A stretch of 64,000 nt of DNA, from contig OU744449.1 of assembly GCA_916610825.1 (NCBI GenBank), forward strand, positions 19,127,344 through 19,191,343. Direction: 5' to 3'. The notes below the pieces were generated by a model. The model made no database searches. It saw only the letters and a list, made by a program, of their open reading frames with translations, and was not told where the DNA came from. Origin of the DNA: Haliclystus octoradiatus. Lineage: Eukaryota > Cnidaria > Staurozoa > Stauromedusae > Haliclystidae. Both the position numbers and the translations under genes were made by a program. Positions within the stretch are counted from its first letter, which is position 1, and the number at the start of each line of letters is the position of its first letter. Positions 1 to 24,512 of this stretch are shown piece after piece.

Positions 1-1320
1 GCTTAAGTTATTTATTGATAAATCTATAAGGTTATGCGTGATTTTAAAAACAGTGCAGAGATCAAAAAACACTCTCCTGCACTCTAAACTGTCTAGATTT
101 AGTAAACTCAAACGGTTATTGTATTCTGTATATGGACGATTGAGTAATCGTAATAATGTCCTTGTAAAATATCGTTGGACAGATTCTAACTTTTTAATAT
201 CCTTCACGAGGCATGGATTCCATAGTGGCGACGAAGATTCCAATAACGGTTATCATTATCATTCATGTTGCCTTGAATGATAATAAAGTCCTGCTATCAA
301 TGATTGTATACATCAACGAACATCTTGAAATAATTAACAATATTAATGACATTCTATTTTAAATTGATTGTAACCAAAACACTATCACTCAGCCAAAAGC
401 ATCTTAAGAAGTTGCATTATAATAATGGCATAGAATAAATAAAATAACAATGATTATCATATCTTACCAGATGTTTTCTTTGGTGAGTTTTCTATGGGTG
501 TGGTTCTCCTTGAAGGAATTACTACAGATTAAAGGAAGAAAATCAATGTCAGTGAATTAGTATTTTTTGGAGTTCCTTATGAAGCAAGGTCCGCAACTTT
601 ATCCAGCTACAGTAGTCCCAGGAACTTATCACTCAAATTTCCAGAAATCTGGCTTCAATGATTTCTACCATTCTATGACCCCGTCACAAATCACAACACA
701 ACAAGCATCCTTCCTTGTTCTTGGCGTTTAATATCATTAAATGTATACAACAGAAAATGTGAACCTACCGAAAAATTGGACTCTGACTTTCCTGTGGGTC
801 AGGTTATATAGTTTGGAATACAACAAGTTTACAACAGTTACATAGCAAGTATTACATAACATATAATTCTCTTCTCCGAGGTCTTTACAGTAGAAACTGT
901 ATTTATAACGGCACCCCTGGGGAATCTACAAAAGTATGTTGTAAGCGATAAGCCGTTATAGCCGATATTCCAATATAACCATAGAACAATAGAAATTACG
1001 TCATTAATATTTGTTTAAATATTTCGGAAGTAAAATAGATTCATATCGGACAACAGACCAAAACAGTCACATATTCAGATATTAAATATAGTATCACAAC
1101 TCTAACTCATAAATTCTTAATATAATATAAGTCAACACAATTGATGCATTATGTGGAAACATAAAAAACGGGAGTTAAAAGAACAAAATAGAATTATAAG
1201 TATGGTTTTGTTAGCTAGCAAGAAAAGTCTGTTATTCTAAATTGTTTTGATCTACGGTATTAACTCTTTCGACAAGTAAAGCAGTCCTTCAAGTTTACTT
1301 GAATTTGAATAAATGTCACA
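1..1320. other. Non-coding stretch, probably WDR13 intron
   Basis: I see no exon, RNA gene or recognisable transposon here. The short open frames lack codon bias, splice context and recognisable domains. As exon 4405-4496 of WDR13 lacks the N-terminal codons, this stretch is most simply the intron upstream of it, or DNA just upstream of the gene. Confidence 0.4.
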
Positions 1321-1324
1321 GCAG

Positions 1325-1940
1325 TCATTAACATTTTATTTTTGATAATAATTCAAATGCTTCTGCTAAAGAAGGTGCAGGTTGTTCATAATCACCAAAA
1401 TTATCTTTGTTATCTGATTCATCATCATCGCTTAATTGATTGGATGATAAATTAGACATAAGACGTTGTTCAATTGTTGACAGAAATATTGACTCTCTTG
1501 AAGGTAAATCTCCATCTGTTTCAATGTGTTCGTTCATTGTCATTTCAATTGGTACAATACCGGCGTCTTGAAGGCTTCCAGGTATCGTCTCCGGCTTCAA
1601 CTATTTCTTCCTCTTGGGACAGACTGGCTCAGTTGAGGTAACAAATGCAACTTTACAAAAGTAATTCACCACAGTAGCGTAAGTTACATTTGATGCAGCA
1701 GTTCTTTACGGTGATATGCTTTCAATGATCGGATTACACTAGCATCCATGGCTTGAGTCTTTGCTGTTATAAGGGCAATTTTACAATTCTGTTTACGCAT
1801 TTTGGCCTCTAACTTTGCACCCAACAGTACAGGTCACATCCACAATTTATTGTTATTCCTGTATGTTAATGGTAATCGTCTAATGTTTGCAAAACATTGT
1901 TGCGTTTTAGATTTGCCAATCACAAACAATTGAGCTTAAA
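1325..1940 (-). pseudogene. Tigger/pogo-like DDE transposase relic
   Basis: Read on the minus strand, consecutive pieces match the core and tail of pogo/Tigger (Tc1-mariner superfamily) DDE_1 transposases. From about 1930 downwards there is LFVIGKSK, then LPLTYRNNNKLWM, then LEAKMRKQNCKIALI, then MDASVIRSLKAYHRKELL. The last open frame (1328-1600) ends in an acidic tail with PSLAEAFELL, typical of Tigger-like proteins. The pieces lie in more than one frame with stops between, so this is a dead DNA transposon, with the N-terminal HTH region not found. It sits antisense in the presumed first WDR13 intron. Family assignment is from remembered motifs and is fairly secure; exact ends are not defined. 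Confidence 0.7.
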
Positions 1941-1949
1941 TTATTCAAA

Positions 1950-3240
1950 TAACTTTGTTTAACGTAGCTGGATTTTGATCAGGATTAGGAATATTGTTTA
2001 CCACTCAGGGTAATCACGGTATGGTAATGGATTCCTCAGAGCTGTTAGAAATAGATCAAAGCTATTAACAGATGCTTGAGAGAAGAAAATTTAAGGCATC
2101 ATTCCTTTCAAATGTATAGTAGCCTTTGCTGTCATTCTGATAGTAGAGAATACAATAGTCTCTTTTCAACTCTGCTGCAAATCACTACGCCACTCTTCCA
2201 ACTTGCGCGATTCAGACCTGTTGTCATGTACAAACTTCAGACAGATTTTTTTTCAAGATGTTTCGATTAAGAAGGCAATTTGGATTGATTGGATTTCGCT
2301 CTTTTGACCAACCGTGGATAATTTTAAAGCATACATGCATAAATTGCCACACTGGCATCATTTCCTTTAGTGTTCCTTTTTTATTTTCTTACCAAGTAGC
2401 CTTGAGTGGCATTGTGGGAGCCAACTTTTACCTTATAATATTTGAGGTTTATTATTCGAGTTTGCGCATGCGCTGTGATTGATAGATATTTTCATTGTTT
2501 ATGTATTGTTTAATTGACACACAACGTAGTTATTAGCGTACAGAAGACTCATGTTTTAAGCATCCTTTGGCGTAAGAAATTGTGTCTCTTGTCTGTCTCA
2601 ATTCATCGGCCTAATTCGTCCTTATGTATCTGTCAAAACTCCAACCCTGTGTAAATGTAACAAAAATTCTAACAATTTGATGGATTCAATTATTGGTAGA
2701 ACTCAGTATCCTTTTTGCAGCTTCTTCGCACCAATTTTATTGGACTGGATCTGTTTTTCTCGTTTTTCTATGTCGATTTGTGTATCTTCGTACATAGCCT
2801 CGCTTTGGTAATCTGATACATAGTGACAGTACAGAAATGTTAAGTACATTATATGAGCTGAACGATGCAGGGTTACTATGTCTGATGGTATTCCCTCAAA
2901 TTAAATCACATGATTGCACTGAAACTTGACAGCCTCGATTTCACGTTTCTGCTGGGAATACCTTTAATCAAATTGCGAAATTAAGGTATTTTGCCCACTC
3001 CGAAATTGGAACATTTTAGATATTTTGTTAAGCATAAAATTTGACCCTAGATATGATGAGAAATGTTTCTGTTTCAATTTGTGTGAGGTCATTTTTTATA
3101 ATGTCTGTACCAGTATAGTTTTTGTCTGTTGTGAATTTATTCTAATATTATATAACATACACATATCTATCCTGTCAAATACGATTAAGAGTTCAAAACA
3201 AGACGGGCTATGTATCTTACCTATTCTCAGAAGATATTAT
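1950..3240. other. Non-coding intronic stretch
   Basis: Between the Tigger relic and the rve-type transposase relic I see only short open frames without recognisable motifs. No tandem repeat, RNA gene or exon with both splice sites was found. Confidence 0.35.
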
Positions 3241-3249
3241 TGAGTGGCA

Positions 3250-3965
3250 GGGTGAAATTGCTCACCTTATCAGTTTGTGATACCCGTCTATGTGCCAAAG
3301 AGACATATGAGCAGCAACTGAATATTTTCTCCTATGAATCAGTCTCAATTGCATAGAGCAGGGTAAATCCCCTGTTGGGTCAACTCTTTTCATTTCACTC
3401 CGCAATCTGTTTTCCTGGGATGCGGACACCATCTGCAAGCCCCGCCATTCGCCTGTAACCACAATTAGGGAAGACTTTGATTTTCTCAGACACATAGCTA
3501 TCCAGCATTGAATCATCCATGTCACTGTATAAAACTTGAATTTTTAGTTCAAACTTTTTCATTCTTCTTTTCATTGTTGTCTCAGAAACCCCAATCATGT
3601 CACTGATCTGAGAAGTAGAGAAGCTATGCGACAAGTAGAATTCAAGTTGTTCTTTATTGATAAGACATTTTGATCTACCTTTCTTATTTGAATATAGTAA
3701 AGGTGCCTGATAGTGTTGCCTACATTGCTCTTGCATATTTTGTAAATTTTCCTTGGCTTTGCGGACATCATTCAATACAGAAGGTTGAAGATAGTGATGT
3801 TCATTAAATTGCATAGCAATCCCATATAGATTTTCAGTCTACATACGTATACAGTCGAGACTCTCCATTCGCCCAGCTACATCTTGCAGTTGATTAGTTA
3901 GATTTGTCAGAATCTCTTCTATCCTAGAACAAATGTTTTCCTCTGGTGAGCGGCACAACTGTGAT
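3250..3965 (-). pseudogene. rve-type (DDE integrase-core) transposase-like relic
   Basis: The minus strand encodes a coiled-coil-like segment (about 3960-3850), then a 139-codon frame with an HTH-like region around SFSTSQISDMIGVSETTMKR, then FPNCGYRRMAGLADG. In a second frame it continues with RVDPTGD and LWHIDGYHKLIR. This order, including the HID-HKLIR start of the integrase core, is typical of a family of rve-domain proteins found in many copies in aquatic invertebrate genomes. The copy is broken and only the first part of the core is present. The frame ends exactly at a GTGAGC donor-like site, so the family may be spliced. It lies antisense in the presumed WDR13 intron. Superfamily is uncertain (IS3EU-like is one idea). 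Confidence 0.6.
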
Positions 3966-4404
3966 TGAGATGCAAAAAGATTAATCAACAGTTATGAAAT
4001 TTGATCAGGTGATAACAAGGACGGCCGTAATTCACAAGTCAATTGACATCACGGCCCCTCGACCCCCGGGAAACACCCAGGAAATTAACATTTGACCAGT
4101 GTTAAAATTCGTTAAATTCTTTTTCGCGGCAAAACTAAGAAAAATCATAAACTTTCCTGTGGTGATAGTAATAAGCCCTATTTGCTAATGCGTCTGTGTA
4201 CAATCACTAGCCAACAATGAAAATCTTCACTGACTATTAATAATTAGTCAGTGAAGGCTATCTTCTTAAGAAGATTATGTGACATGCCACTTAGTATTAA
4301 TGATGTCGTCATTATGAAACTATCAAGTATTATCCACATGAAAATTTGATAGGTAAAACTTATTCTTGTGATATATATTCTGAATTTTTATGATATATTT
4401 TCAG

Positions 4405-17107
<12,703 letters not shown>

Positions 17108-17546
17108 CGAATTAAATAGGAAATGATAATAATCTGTTGCGAACTGAATGCTGATTCCAATGAATGGAATATATATATATATATATAAAGATAACGTAGG
17201 AACAAATTGTATTTATTATTAAATGACGTTGACGTTACTAAGCTACGTCATAAACTCAGAACTTTCCCTTGAACAATAGATGACGCAACTATTGAACAAA
17301 GTCAAGATGGCGTCTCCAATTGTATACAGCAACGAAGATGAAAAAGAAATTCTTACGATAAACTTTGCTTATATTTTCAATTTACACATGATATACAATT
17401 CCAATATTTAAATAATCTTTTGTACAATTTAATATACTACATGAAATTGATGTTTTTGTTAACAAATTTATACAATAATATTAATTTATGTAGTTTAACC
17501 AACTTAAATTCGAGGAATTTTGACAACATTCAAATTTGATTTGCCA

Positions 17547-17552
17547 AATAAA
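17547..17552 (+). terminator. WDR13: Probable WDR13 polyadenylation signal AATAAA
   Basis: First AATAAA after the WDR13 stop on the plus strand, 440 bp downstream and about 100 bp before the stop of the convergent SOCS gene. Confidence 0.45.
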
Positions 17553-17655
17553 AGTTGTTGTTATTCATGTCATGTTTTATATTCTGGATTTAAATAGAAC
17601 TCATTAGCAAACCACTTACTTGCTTCTTCATTCCAATCAAATATAAATTAAGGAT

Positions 17656-18228
17656 TTATACTTTGAACGGGTATAATAATAAATAGGACTTCACATCGTC
17701 AGAAAGCATCGAACGATCAATACTGCTTCCCAGACTGTTGATTTTTAATCGACAGATTTCTTTCAAGTTCAAACATTTCTTGCGATGTGGTGTATCTAAA
17801 ATAACAGTTTCTACATTGTTCTTTGACATAAATAAGTTGAATGTATGCCTGCAATAATACTCTACTAGTTTTGGTATAGTTTCGAAGAATAATATCGTGT
17901 CATTCTTGTGATTTTGCACTTCAAGTGCAAATTTTCCGTTGTTGTATAATATGCGACAGTGAACAACACTTGTTCGAGTTCTTACACTCAAAGTAAATAC
18001 GTAGAATGTAGATGAGCTATCTCGTATTAAGTATGTACCTATTCTATGGATTTGCAGCATTTCTTGAGCTTCAACTTTCGACAAACCTGGCCAATAAAAT
18101 CCACTTAACGTCAATATTTGTAACTCGTGTCCGATAGACGCACGACTTTCCTTCTTCGCAAAACGCTCAGTTGTCAGGATAAAACTTCTGCCACTTCCAA
18201 TGTCTTCGTGCATTTCCAGTTGTACCAT
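17656..18228 (-). CDS. SOCS family protein (CISH/SOCS2-like), complete, intronless CDS
   Basis: 190 residues in one exon. Residues about 43-140 form an SH2 domain: SGFYWPGLSKVEAQEML, then GTYLIRDSS with the phosphotyrosine-binding Arg, then FTLSVRT and NGKFAL. The C-terminal 40 residues form a SOCS box: CLNLKEICRLKIN, then DDVKSYLLLYPFKV, matching SLQHLCRLTIN and LKDYLEEYKFQV of SOCS2. SOCS proteins bind phosphotyrosines of cytokine receptors or JAKs and recruit Elongin B/C-Cullin5 ligase to end signalling. An in-frame TGA lies 15 nt before the ATG and the start context is good (G at -3, G at +4), so this start is the only reasonable one. The short N-terminus lacks an evident kinase-inhibitory region, favouring the CISH/SOCS2 branch. 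Tail-to-tail with WDR13. Confidence 0.92.
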   Translation of the reverse strand: MVQLEMHEDIGSGRSFILTTERFAKKESRASIGHELQILTLSGFYWPGLSKVEAQEMLQIHRIGTYLIRDSSSTFYVFTLSVRTRTSVVHCRILYNNGKFALEVQNHKNDTILFFETIPKLVEYYCRHTFNLFMSKNNVETVILDTPHRKKCLNLKEICRLKINSLGSSIDRSMLSDDVKSYLLLYPFKV

Positions 18229-18617
18229 TACAACAAATCTTCATTATTTAAATAGTAAGTAATTTTCATCACGCCAATAAATACTTGCGAAGTTTACAAA
18301 ACCAAAAATGAACACAGATATATTTGCAAGAACAATTTTTCAAACACAGTTTTTGTATACGCTGTGCTTTTCTTCTGGAAAGGGTCTTCGAACATTCACA
18401 TTAATATAGAGGTGCATCCATCCAGAAAATACTGAGTAGTAAGATTCCAATTATCGACATACTCTGTAATGTACTTTTTTATTTTTTATTGAAATTTTCT
18501 CTGAATTAAATAACAAAAAAGATTATTTCGGTTTCGAAGAAAGGGCCTCGCTCCTCTCTCGTGAAACTGAGGTTGTGTTCTGAGAATTCTTTATTTGTTT
18601 TGCATCTAAAAGGCGAA
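18229..18617. promoter_or_regulatory. Possible bidirectional promoter region
   Basis: This 390-bp interval separates the SOCS start (minus) from a candidate first exon (plus, 18618). I see no decisive TATA box or named factor site. The role is inferred from arrangement only. Confidence 0.25.
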
Positions 18618-18662
18618 ATGTCGACTAAAACATCTGTTTCTGATGTGAAGAACAAGGCGAAG
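18618..18662 (+). CDS. Candidate first coding exon, MSTKTSVSDVKNKAK
   Basis: An ATG in good context (A at -3) opens 15 codons, rich in Lys, Ser and Thr, ending exactly at AAG|GTGAGA, a strong donor. The 5' side is less AT-rich than the surroundings, as for a 5' UTR. I could not find the next exon or identify the gene. It may belong to a gene reaching into or beyond the repeat-rich region to the right. Confidence 0.35.
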
Positions 18663-18699
18663 GTGAGAATATTTTCAATTTCATTTTTGTGTTCGATCT

Positions 18700-19960
18700 T
18701 TACTTTTTAACACGCTATAATAATGTTCTATGTATGCTTAATATTCTTGTGATGCAGTGATATCTTGACTCAGACCACTTTAATATGAGACTTCTCAGTT
18801 ATTCCTGGAAAGATTACAACATTACAGACATTACAACATAAATATATTCGCAATAATGAATCATATCTGATCTTGCATCTGTATGACTGAATCATTGAAA
18901 GGGATCCGAAATTAGGGGTTTGAAAGGTGGCAAACCTCAACTAATCTTGACTACTAATTGATTTGATTCTGAAAAATCCATGGCAACATAGTAGCAGTAG
19001 TAGCATAGTAGCAATGGTGCCACGAGTCGGGAGGCAGGAGGGGTAGTTTAGTCCTCCTGTTTTTGAGGTAGAAGGGTGAAGGGGGCAGAACAGGGGAGGA
19101 TAAAGGATTTTGGAACACAGGGTCAACATCGGATCGAAACGTGTGGGTCCACGTACGGGGTGCGTGTGTGCAATTTTATTTTACACCGGCGGGTTTCCAA
19201 CATGAGAAATTCAACTCGTTTACATTGATACGATGTGTCATTAAATAAAGCGGCGCCAATCAACTAAAACTACAAATTAAAAGATATATCATATTAACAC
19301 AATAATAATTTCAAAACTATACTAATTTAGTAGAATTGAATAATTGAAAAATAAAGAAATAGTATAGCTCAAAATGGGATTAATATTATTATTATAAGAA
19401 TAAAGTTAATGGTCAGATTGTATTAGTTCAGGCAAGAATTATAGTAAGCAGCGTCCCTTCTTTCTCGGCCTTTATGACAACATCGTGGATTTTAACGACG
19501 AAGTTGACATGGTTAAGGGCTCTAAATTTTTGGGAACAAAGCTCCACATTCTAATTCTGATAGTTCTACTATCGATTTTCTGGTAGACTCTAATCGACAT
19601 TGTGGAGCAGTAAGTCGGAGGTCGAAATGACTAGTATAATTGTTGACTTGAAGTTCAAATAAACTTTTTTAATGAGATAATTAAGTCAGTAGTTAGGATC
19701 TTGTGAACCAAACTGAGCAACTTTATAGATTTCCTTGCAAGTATACAGGGAGGGATGTTTCGATGAATGAGTACGTGATCTCCCGGTTGATCTTGATTTT
19801 CGAATAGAAGTGGAGTCATGCTCTTGCTTAAATTTTACCAAGTGTTGTACCCGGGGCTGTACCTCTGTTCTTACCATTCCGATGGGGGAGAGATTGCAAT
19901 ATTCTAAATTTGGTCTTAAACAGCAGGAATACAATGTTCAAATAACGTTGTAAGTAAGGC
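18700..19960. other. Intergenic or intronic stretch, nothing firm
   Basis: Contains GTAGCAGTAGTAGCATAGTAGC (18990-19012) as a short simple repeat and GC-richer pieces around 19020-19200, but no recognisable gene or element ends. Confidence 0.3.
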
Positions 19961-19976
19961 ATCCTGAGTGGAGTCC

Positions 19977-20125
19977 GTAGCGCCGAAAGGTCGATACGCC
20001 GAAAATCGTTGCGCCGAAAATCGTTGCACGGAAAAGCGTTGCCCTGATATGCCGATACCCCGAAAGTTCGCTGCGCCGAATGGTTTTTGCGCCGAATGAG
20101 ACTGCACCGAGAGTTCGTTCGTCAC
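19977..20125. repeat. Degenerate tandem repeat, GCGCCGAAAATCGTTGC
   Basis: About eight imperfect copies of a unit near 17-18 bp (GCGCCGAAAATCGTTGC, CGCCGAAAGGTCGATAC, GCGCCGAATGGTTTTTGC). It produces a spurious repetitive open frame on the minus strand. Confidence 0.75.
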
Positions 20126-20149
20126 GGAGCTTATCACGGATCGATATAA

Positions 20150-22500
20150 AGTATCGATAATGAGAAACGATCTTTATGCGGAAATACTTGGAAGCTGGAT
20201 AGCCTGCATGCAGACTAGAACGTTCTCAACGAAAAATGCAATGAAAGTAACGTTTTCAGTCTAGATCTAGACCTCCATGTTTTCTTTTGTTATCTCTATT
20301 TCTTTGTTAAAATTTTAAACTAACTAGATTATATGATGAAACTTTTGAAAGCGTATTACACAATAAGTTACAATAAACTACAAATTAAATCAAACATCAG
20401 GTTGAATCTAATTCTTATCGATCGATGGAGTACGTCATATACATAAGAAATTTCTCCAATCAGTGGATTTTTTCCTATTCTATATGCTCCAAGTTAAAAA
20501 AAACACTGATCATAGTAGCTGATTTGTTTATGGTATATTATTATTTATGAAACATTAATAAGCAGCTTCTTGGTCATATTAAACAAGCAGCTTATTGGTC
20601 ATATTGAATTCTCCATCCAGTAGACCATGTAACAATAGTTATTTGATATAGAAGTTGACGCTGAATGGATGATGTCGTCGTTTCGTCATTTGCGTGTCGC
20701 AGTGATGATTTTTTTATTATCATTAACCACCACGACACCAATTTGAAACGACGTATACTTTTAAGTGAGCAACGACGAAAACATCCACGAACTTTTGAAA
20801 CGCAGCATTTTGTCATCGTCAACGATGCTACACCATCATCTGCACACCTGAACCGTCTTTCCCATTTAGCCAAAATGATAAAATTGGGTCAACAATCGCC
20901 CGAGACGGACACCGTCTCCGGCATGTACTGTATAATTTTTCAATGATAAGTGGAATAGTTGAAAATTTTCATTTTCAAAACTTATTTTATTCATTTTGAA
21001 AGCATTAATACATCAGCACATGGGCATTAGTCAATTGACATCTCATGACCCCTTGAGATTTATCAAACACCAAATAATGATTGCTTATCTGAAAAAGTCT
21101 TTGTAAAGGTAGGCGTGAGTTAAAACATTAACTTCACTGTGTGCGAATGTCTATATTTGCGATAAGCACACCTAAAATCTTAGTTCAAGCAAGGTAGTAG
21201 AAGAGAGAGTAGTAACAAATTTACATTATTATTTATTTTAAAAGATGATTTACTTGTGTCCTCGGACCAGTAATCAGACAGAAGAAGTAACTATGCCATT
21301 ACAAAACCAAGAATAGTTTATCACTAATTATCAGCGGCAAATGATTCTCCGTATTAATTATTCTTCCATCCTCTAAATTTCATTTATTCCATGATTGCTG
21401 TTCAATGCCGTTCAACGTTCAGATGTTGTTCGTAACTTTATAAAATTAAATCCGAATGTAATTTCATTACTGTAATCCTTGCAATACAGTTTTATATGTA
21501 TCATAAGATGATAATGATTATTCCTATTTATATCACTCTCATCTATGTACTAGTATATCTATCTCTTATATTAAATTGTACATGGCATTACTGAGGTTCC
21601 ATTTGACGAACTTTTTAGAAATGAAAATACTTGGTTATGTATTTTCTATTTACCATATGATATATTTCAACTCTTTGTATGCACTGTCTATTGATATTTC
21701 TCTGTACCTATGATAGTAATGTTTATGTTTAGAATTTTGAAGACATGTAAGTGAGGATGCATTTAAAAATATCCTCCTTTGTTTTTTTTGCATGTTAGCC
21801 ATGTGCTGCAAATATATATACATATTTACATGCATACAACTTTAAATGGAACATTAATATGTATATTTACTGCAATGCAGTATTCTATATAATCATAAGC
21901 TAAAAATGATTATTTCTACTTAAAAATATCTCTTATATTTATTTAAGATGATAAGTTATATAATTGTTAGTAGCTTGATAACTTTTATTCGAACTTTAAT
22001 ATATTTACTGTAATGCACATATTTACAAACAGAGTCCATCCACGATCCATCATACTCCATGGCCAACAGAATTGTGGACGTTCAAAAGCTTGTGCCAATC
22101 AGAGCGACATAAGAAAGGTCTCTCTATTCGGGCCAGTATGAAAGTAAAAGTTGCAAAACTGCCGAGCCTGTGCAACTCACTACAGAACTCTGTGCCCTAG
22201 AAACACGTCAAGAAAGACGGTAGCAGCCACTCAAGCATCAAATAAAATATTGAAATTAATTTGAAGTGCAAAGTCCGATAGGGCAATTCATAAGAAACTC
22301 ATAAAAAACTGATAAAAGGAAGCACTGATTTGCGGTCATGCCATGCCTACTGCGGGCTGATATCACAACACTGTCGTTGTGCGGGCGGCTCGACTGATGA
22401 GGCTGGCGTTCTCTGTCCGTTCGGCTACGACGTCCCAGCGTAATGACTCAACGAAGGAGCTGAAATTTGAGAAATTAATTAAAAATCAACGGATGCCTTC
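20150..22500. other. AT-rich stretch, nothing firm
   Basis: Overlapping open frames of 93 codons on both strands around 20592-20946 have no recognisable motif. Apart from that the sequence is AT-rich with no exon signature I trust. Confidence 0.3.
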
Positions 22501-22504
22501 ACAA

Positions 22505-22790
22505 CGCTGAAAAAAACTTTCTCTAATGATTTGGCCCTTTCTTCCGATTGCCGCTGCTTTCGTATTGATCTGAACGGCCGTTGCCGATATGTCGTAGGAG
22601 CTCTACCTACTTCAAGATTAATTCGGCCTGTAAAGACTGTCGTCCGTGGGTGGTCGTTGTGTTTCTGTTTTTTGTGGCGGCTTCGCGCGAGGACGCGCTC
22701 GCCGTCGTCATGGCAGCGCGAAACCTCGACCCGAGGCCGGCGCTTCGCGCCGGACCAGGCTGGCACAAGTTTATTCAATCCTTTTCTCTC
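22505..22790. other. GC-rich island of unknown origin
   Basis: A sharp rise in GC with many CG dinucleotides, for example GCGCGAGGACGCGCTCGCCG near 22685 and GGCCGGCGCTTCGCGCCGG near 22735, in otherwise very AT-rich DNA. Open frames of 85-99 codons on both strands are what GC-rich DNA gives by chance. It could be a CpG-island promoter, a recently inserted element or the 5' end of a repeat. Confidence 0.4.
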
Positions 22791-23303
22791 AAAACTAACG
22801 CTTTTGGATTATATTGCATTTTCATAAATAATAATTAATTTCCTAATCATATAATATATCACGATAATAAAGATATGCATGTTTTATGGGTGTTATTACC
22901 TTTACATGACCAAATAAGTAATAGTCGCAGAAGGGTATCTTCAAATTTCCAAAACTAAAGACAGAGCATTTTTCAAATGCGATTAGTAACTGCCACTTCT
23001 CTGTCAATTTACAAATATTTTTTATGCTGTTAGATAAAATCATAAATTATTTCTGTTATCTTTAAACCAAAAATTGGTTAATTTTGTCATGAATTGTTAT
23101 GTATCTTTTGTAATCATTAATAGTAGGACAGTCCATGATATCAAATACGTAGCTGGCATGTGGCATTCCTTGCCTTTCATGAAATATTAGATATAAATAA
23201 ATAAATCAGATAGATCAGTGGATAGATCGATAGATAGATAGTAGTATAACTTAATGGATAAATTCTGGACTATATAAGTTCGCTAATTTTACGAATGCTG
23301 TAA

Positions 23304-24137
23304 CCCCTAGGTTATACGCCGTACTTTCGAGAGGCGATCCATCAAAAATGGATCGGCACGCCTGAAAGTACGGCGTATAATCTGGCAAAGTACGGCGATT
23401 AATTTTTGGGTCGACCCAAAATCGAAAGTACGGCTGATCCAGGCGTACCAAACTGAAAACAGCCGTACCGGTACGCCTGAAAAAGCAGTTGGAATATACG
23501 CCGTACTTTCGTGAGGCGTACCATTTCGAATTTGGAATGTTTTCGTCATTTCCAGGGGGTTTCTGTATAAATTTCTTATTGTTTCCTGCCTGTTGCTAAG
23601 TAACCGTGGTTAGTAATCGTATCACAACAATAGCGGTGGTGTAGTATTACGTTTTAAATTCAAATAAATGAATAAACTACTGTTGTGATCACATTTGAGT
23701 ATTCTTTGCCATTTTTATATTTTATCATGATTTTATCGAACGCAAATAATCTATCTATCAATGATATATTGTTTTTGAGCACTTTAAATATGAAAAATAT
23801 ATTAAATATGAAGATAACATAATCTTGAGCATCGTGATTGTAAACCAAACATATTTTAGTGGTTTTGTAAATACGCGTATGTCGACAAATAATAATTTGC
23901 AGTAAAAACTTTGTGCAGATTTCGAATTAAAAAGTCTTCCTATTACGGATTCTCAGAACAGAATGTCACAGCTCTTCTCACAGGAAGCGGTAAAGTTCAA
24001 ACAAAAATCAACTGGGACGTCACTTTTGGATCGGCGTATTAATCCCACTTTTGTAATTTTTTGTGTTTGGTCGAATTGGTACGGCGTACCAAAAAAAGTT
24101 GGTACGGCTCTCGAAAGTACGGCGTATAACCTAGGGG
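23304..24137. mobile_element. DNA transposon, 834 bp, 30-bp perfect TIRs, TAA target duplication
   Basis: The ends are exact inverted copies over 30 bp beginning CCCCTAGGTTATACGCCGTA (23304-23333 and 24108-24137), flanked on both sides by TAA (23301-23303, 24138-24140). A 3-bp TWA duplication fits PIF/Harbinger. Inside the left third, GTACGGC-type words repeat several times in both orientations (about 23340-23525), including a second partial end, ATACGCCGTACTTTCGTGAG, at 23497. There is no transposase, so it is non-autonomous. The perfect ends indicate recent activity. Confidence 0.9.
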
Positions 24138-24404
24138 TAAAGTTATTCTTCATGCCAGCGGGCATCTGCTAACTAAGGATACTGTATTTATTTACTGGCT
24201 GCAATACTGTAATTTCTTTCTCAAAAATTCCAAATTCCAAAAGGGACCCTAAGCTTGAAAAGACCTCTTTAGATTGCTTAAAACAATGCCTATGGGGGTC
24301 ATATTAATTCTCAGATAATACAGTATTACACCGTCCTTAACAAAAATATATCCTCATCTTGAAGGCATTCCAAACTCCTAAGGGTTCTCCATAATTGCAG
24401 AAGT

Positions 24405-24512
24405 GAGATACCATCACTGTGAAAACCATCGCCCAATCTCAGCACTCCCTGTTATCTCGAAACGTTTAGAAAAAGCTGTATATATGCAACTTAACCATTA
24501 TACAGTATAATG
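24405..24512 (+). mobile_element. Small LINE reverse-transcriptase fragment
   Basis: The plus strand reads ENHRPISALPVISKRLEKAV then YMQLN, the conserved YRPISVLPVLSKILEK region of jockey/CR1-type RT. Only about 100 bp are recognisable. Confidence 0.65.

Noticed and set aside
19686-20137. Minus-strand frames with repeated SAQRFS-like peptides
   Set aside because: The repeats come from the degenerate GCGCCGAAA tandem repeat, not from a protein gene.
20592-20946. 93-codon frames on both strands
   Set aside because: Mutually overlapping, no recognised motif, no splice context; most likely chance in a slightly GC-richer patch.
22479-22838. Three overlapping frames of 85-99 codons
   Set aside because: GC-rich DNA has few stop codons; frames on both strands without motifs are expected by chance.
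23251-24172. Small frames within the TIR element at 23304-24137
   Set aside because: They read through inverted repeats of a non-autonomous transposon and show no transposase motif.
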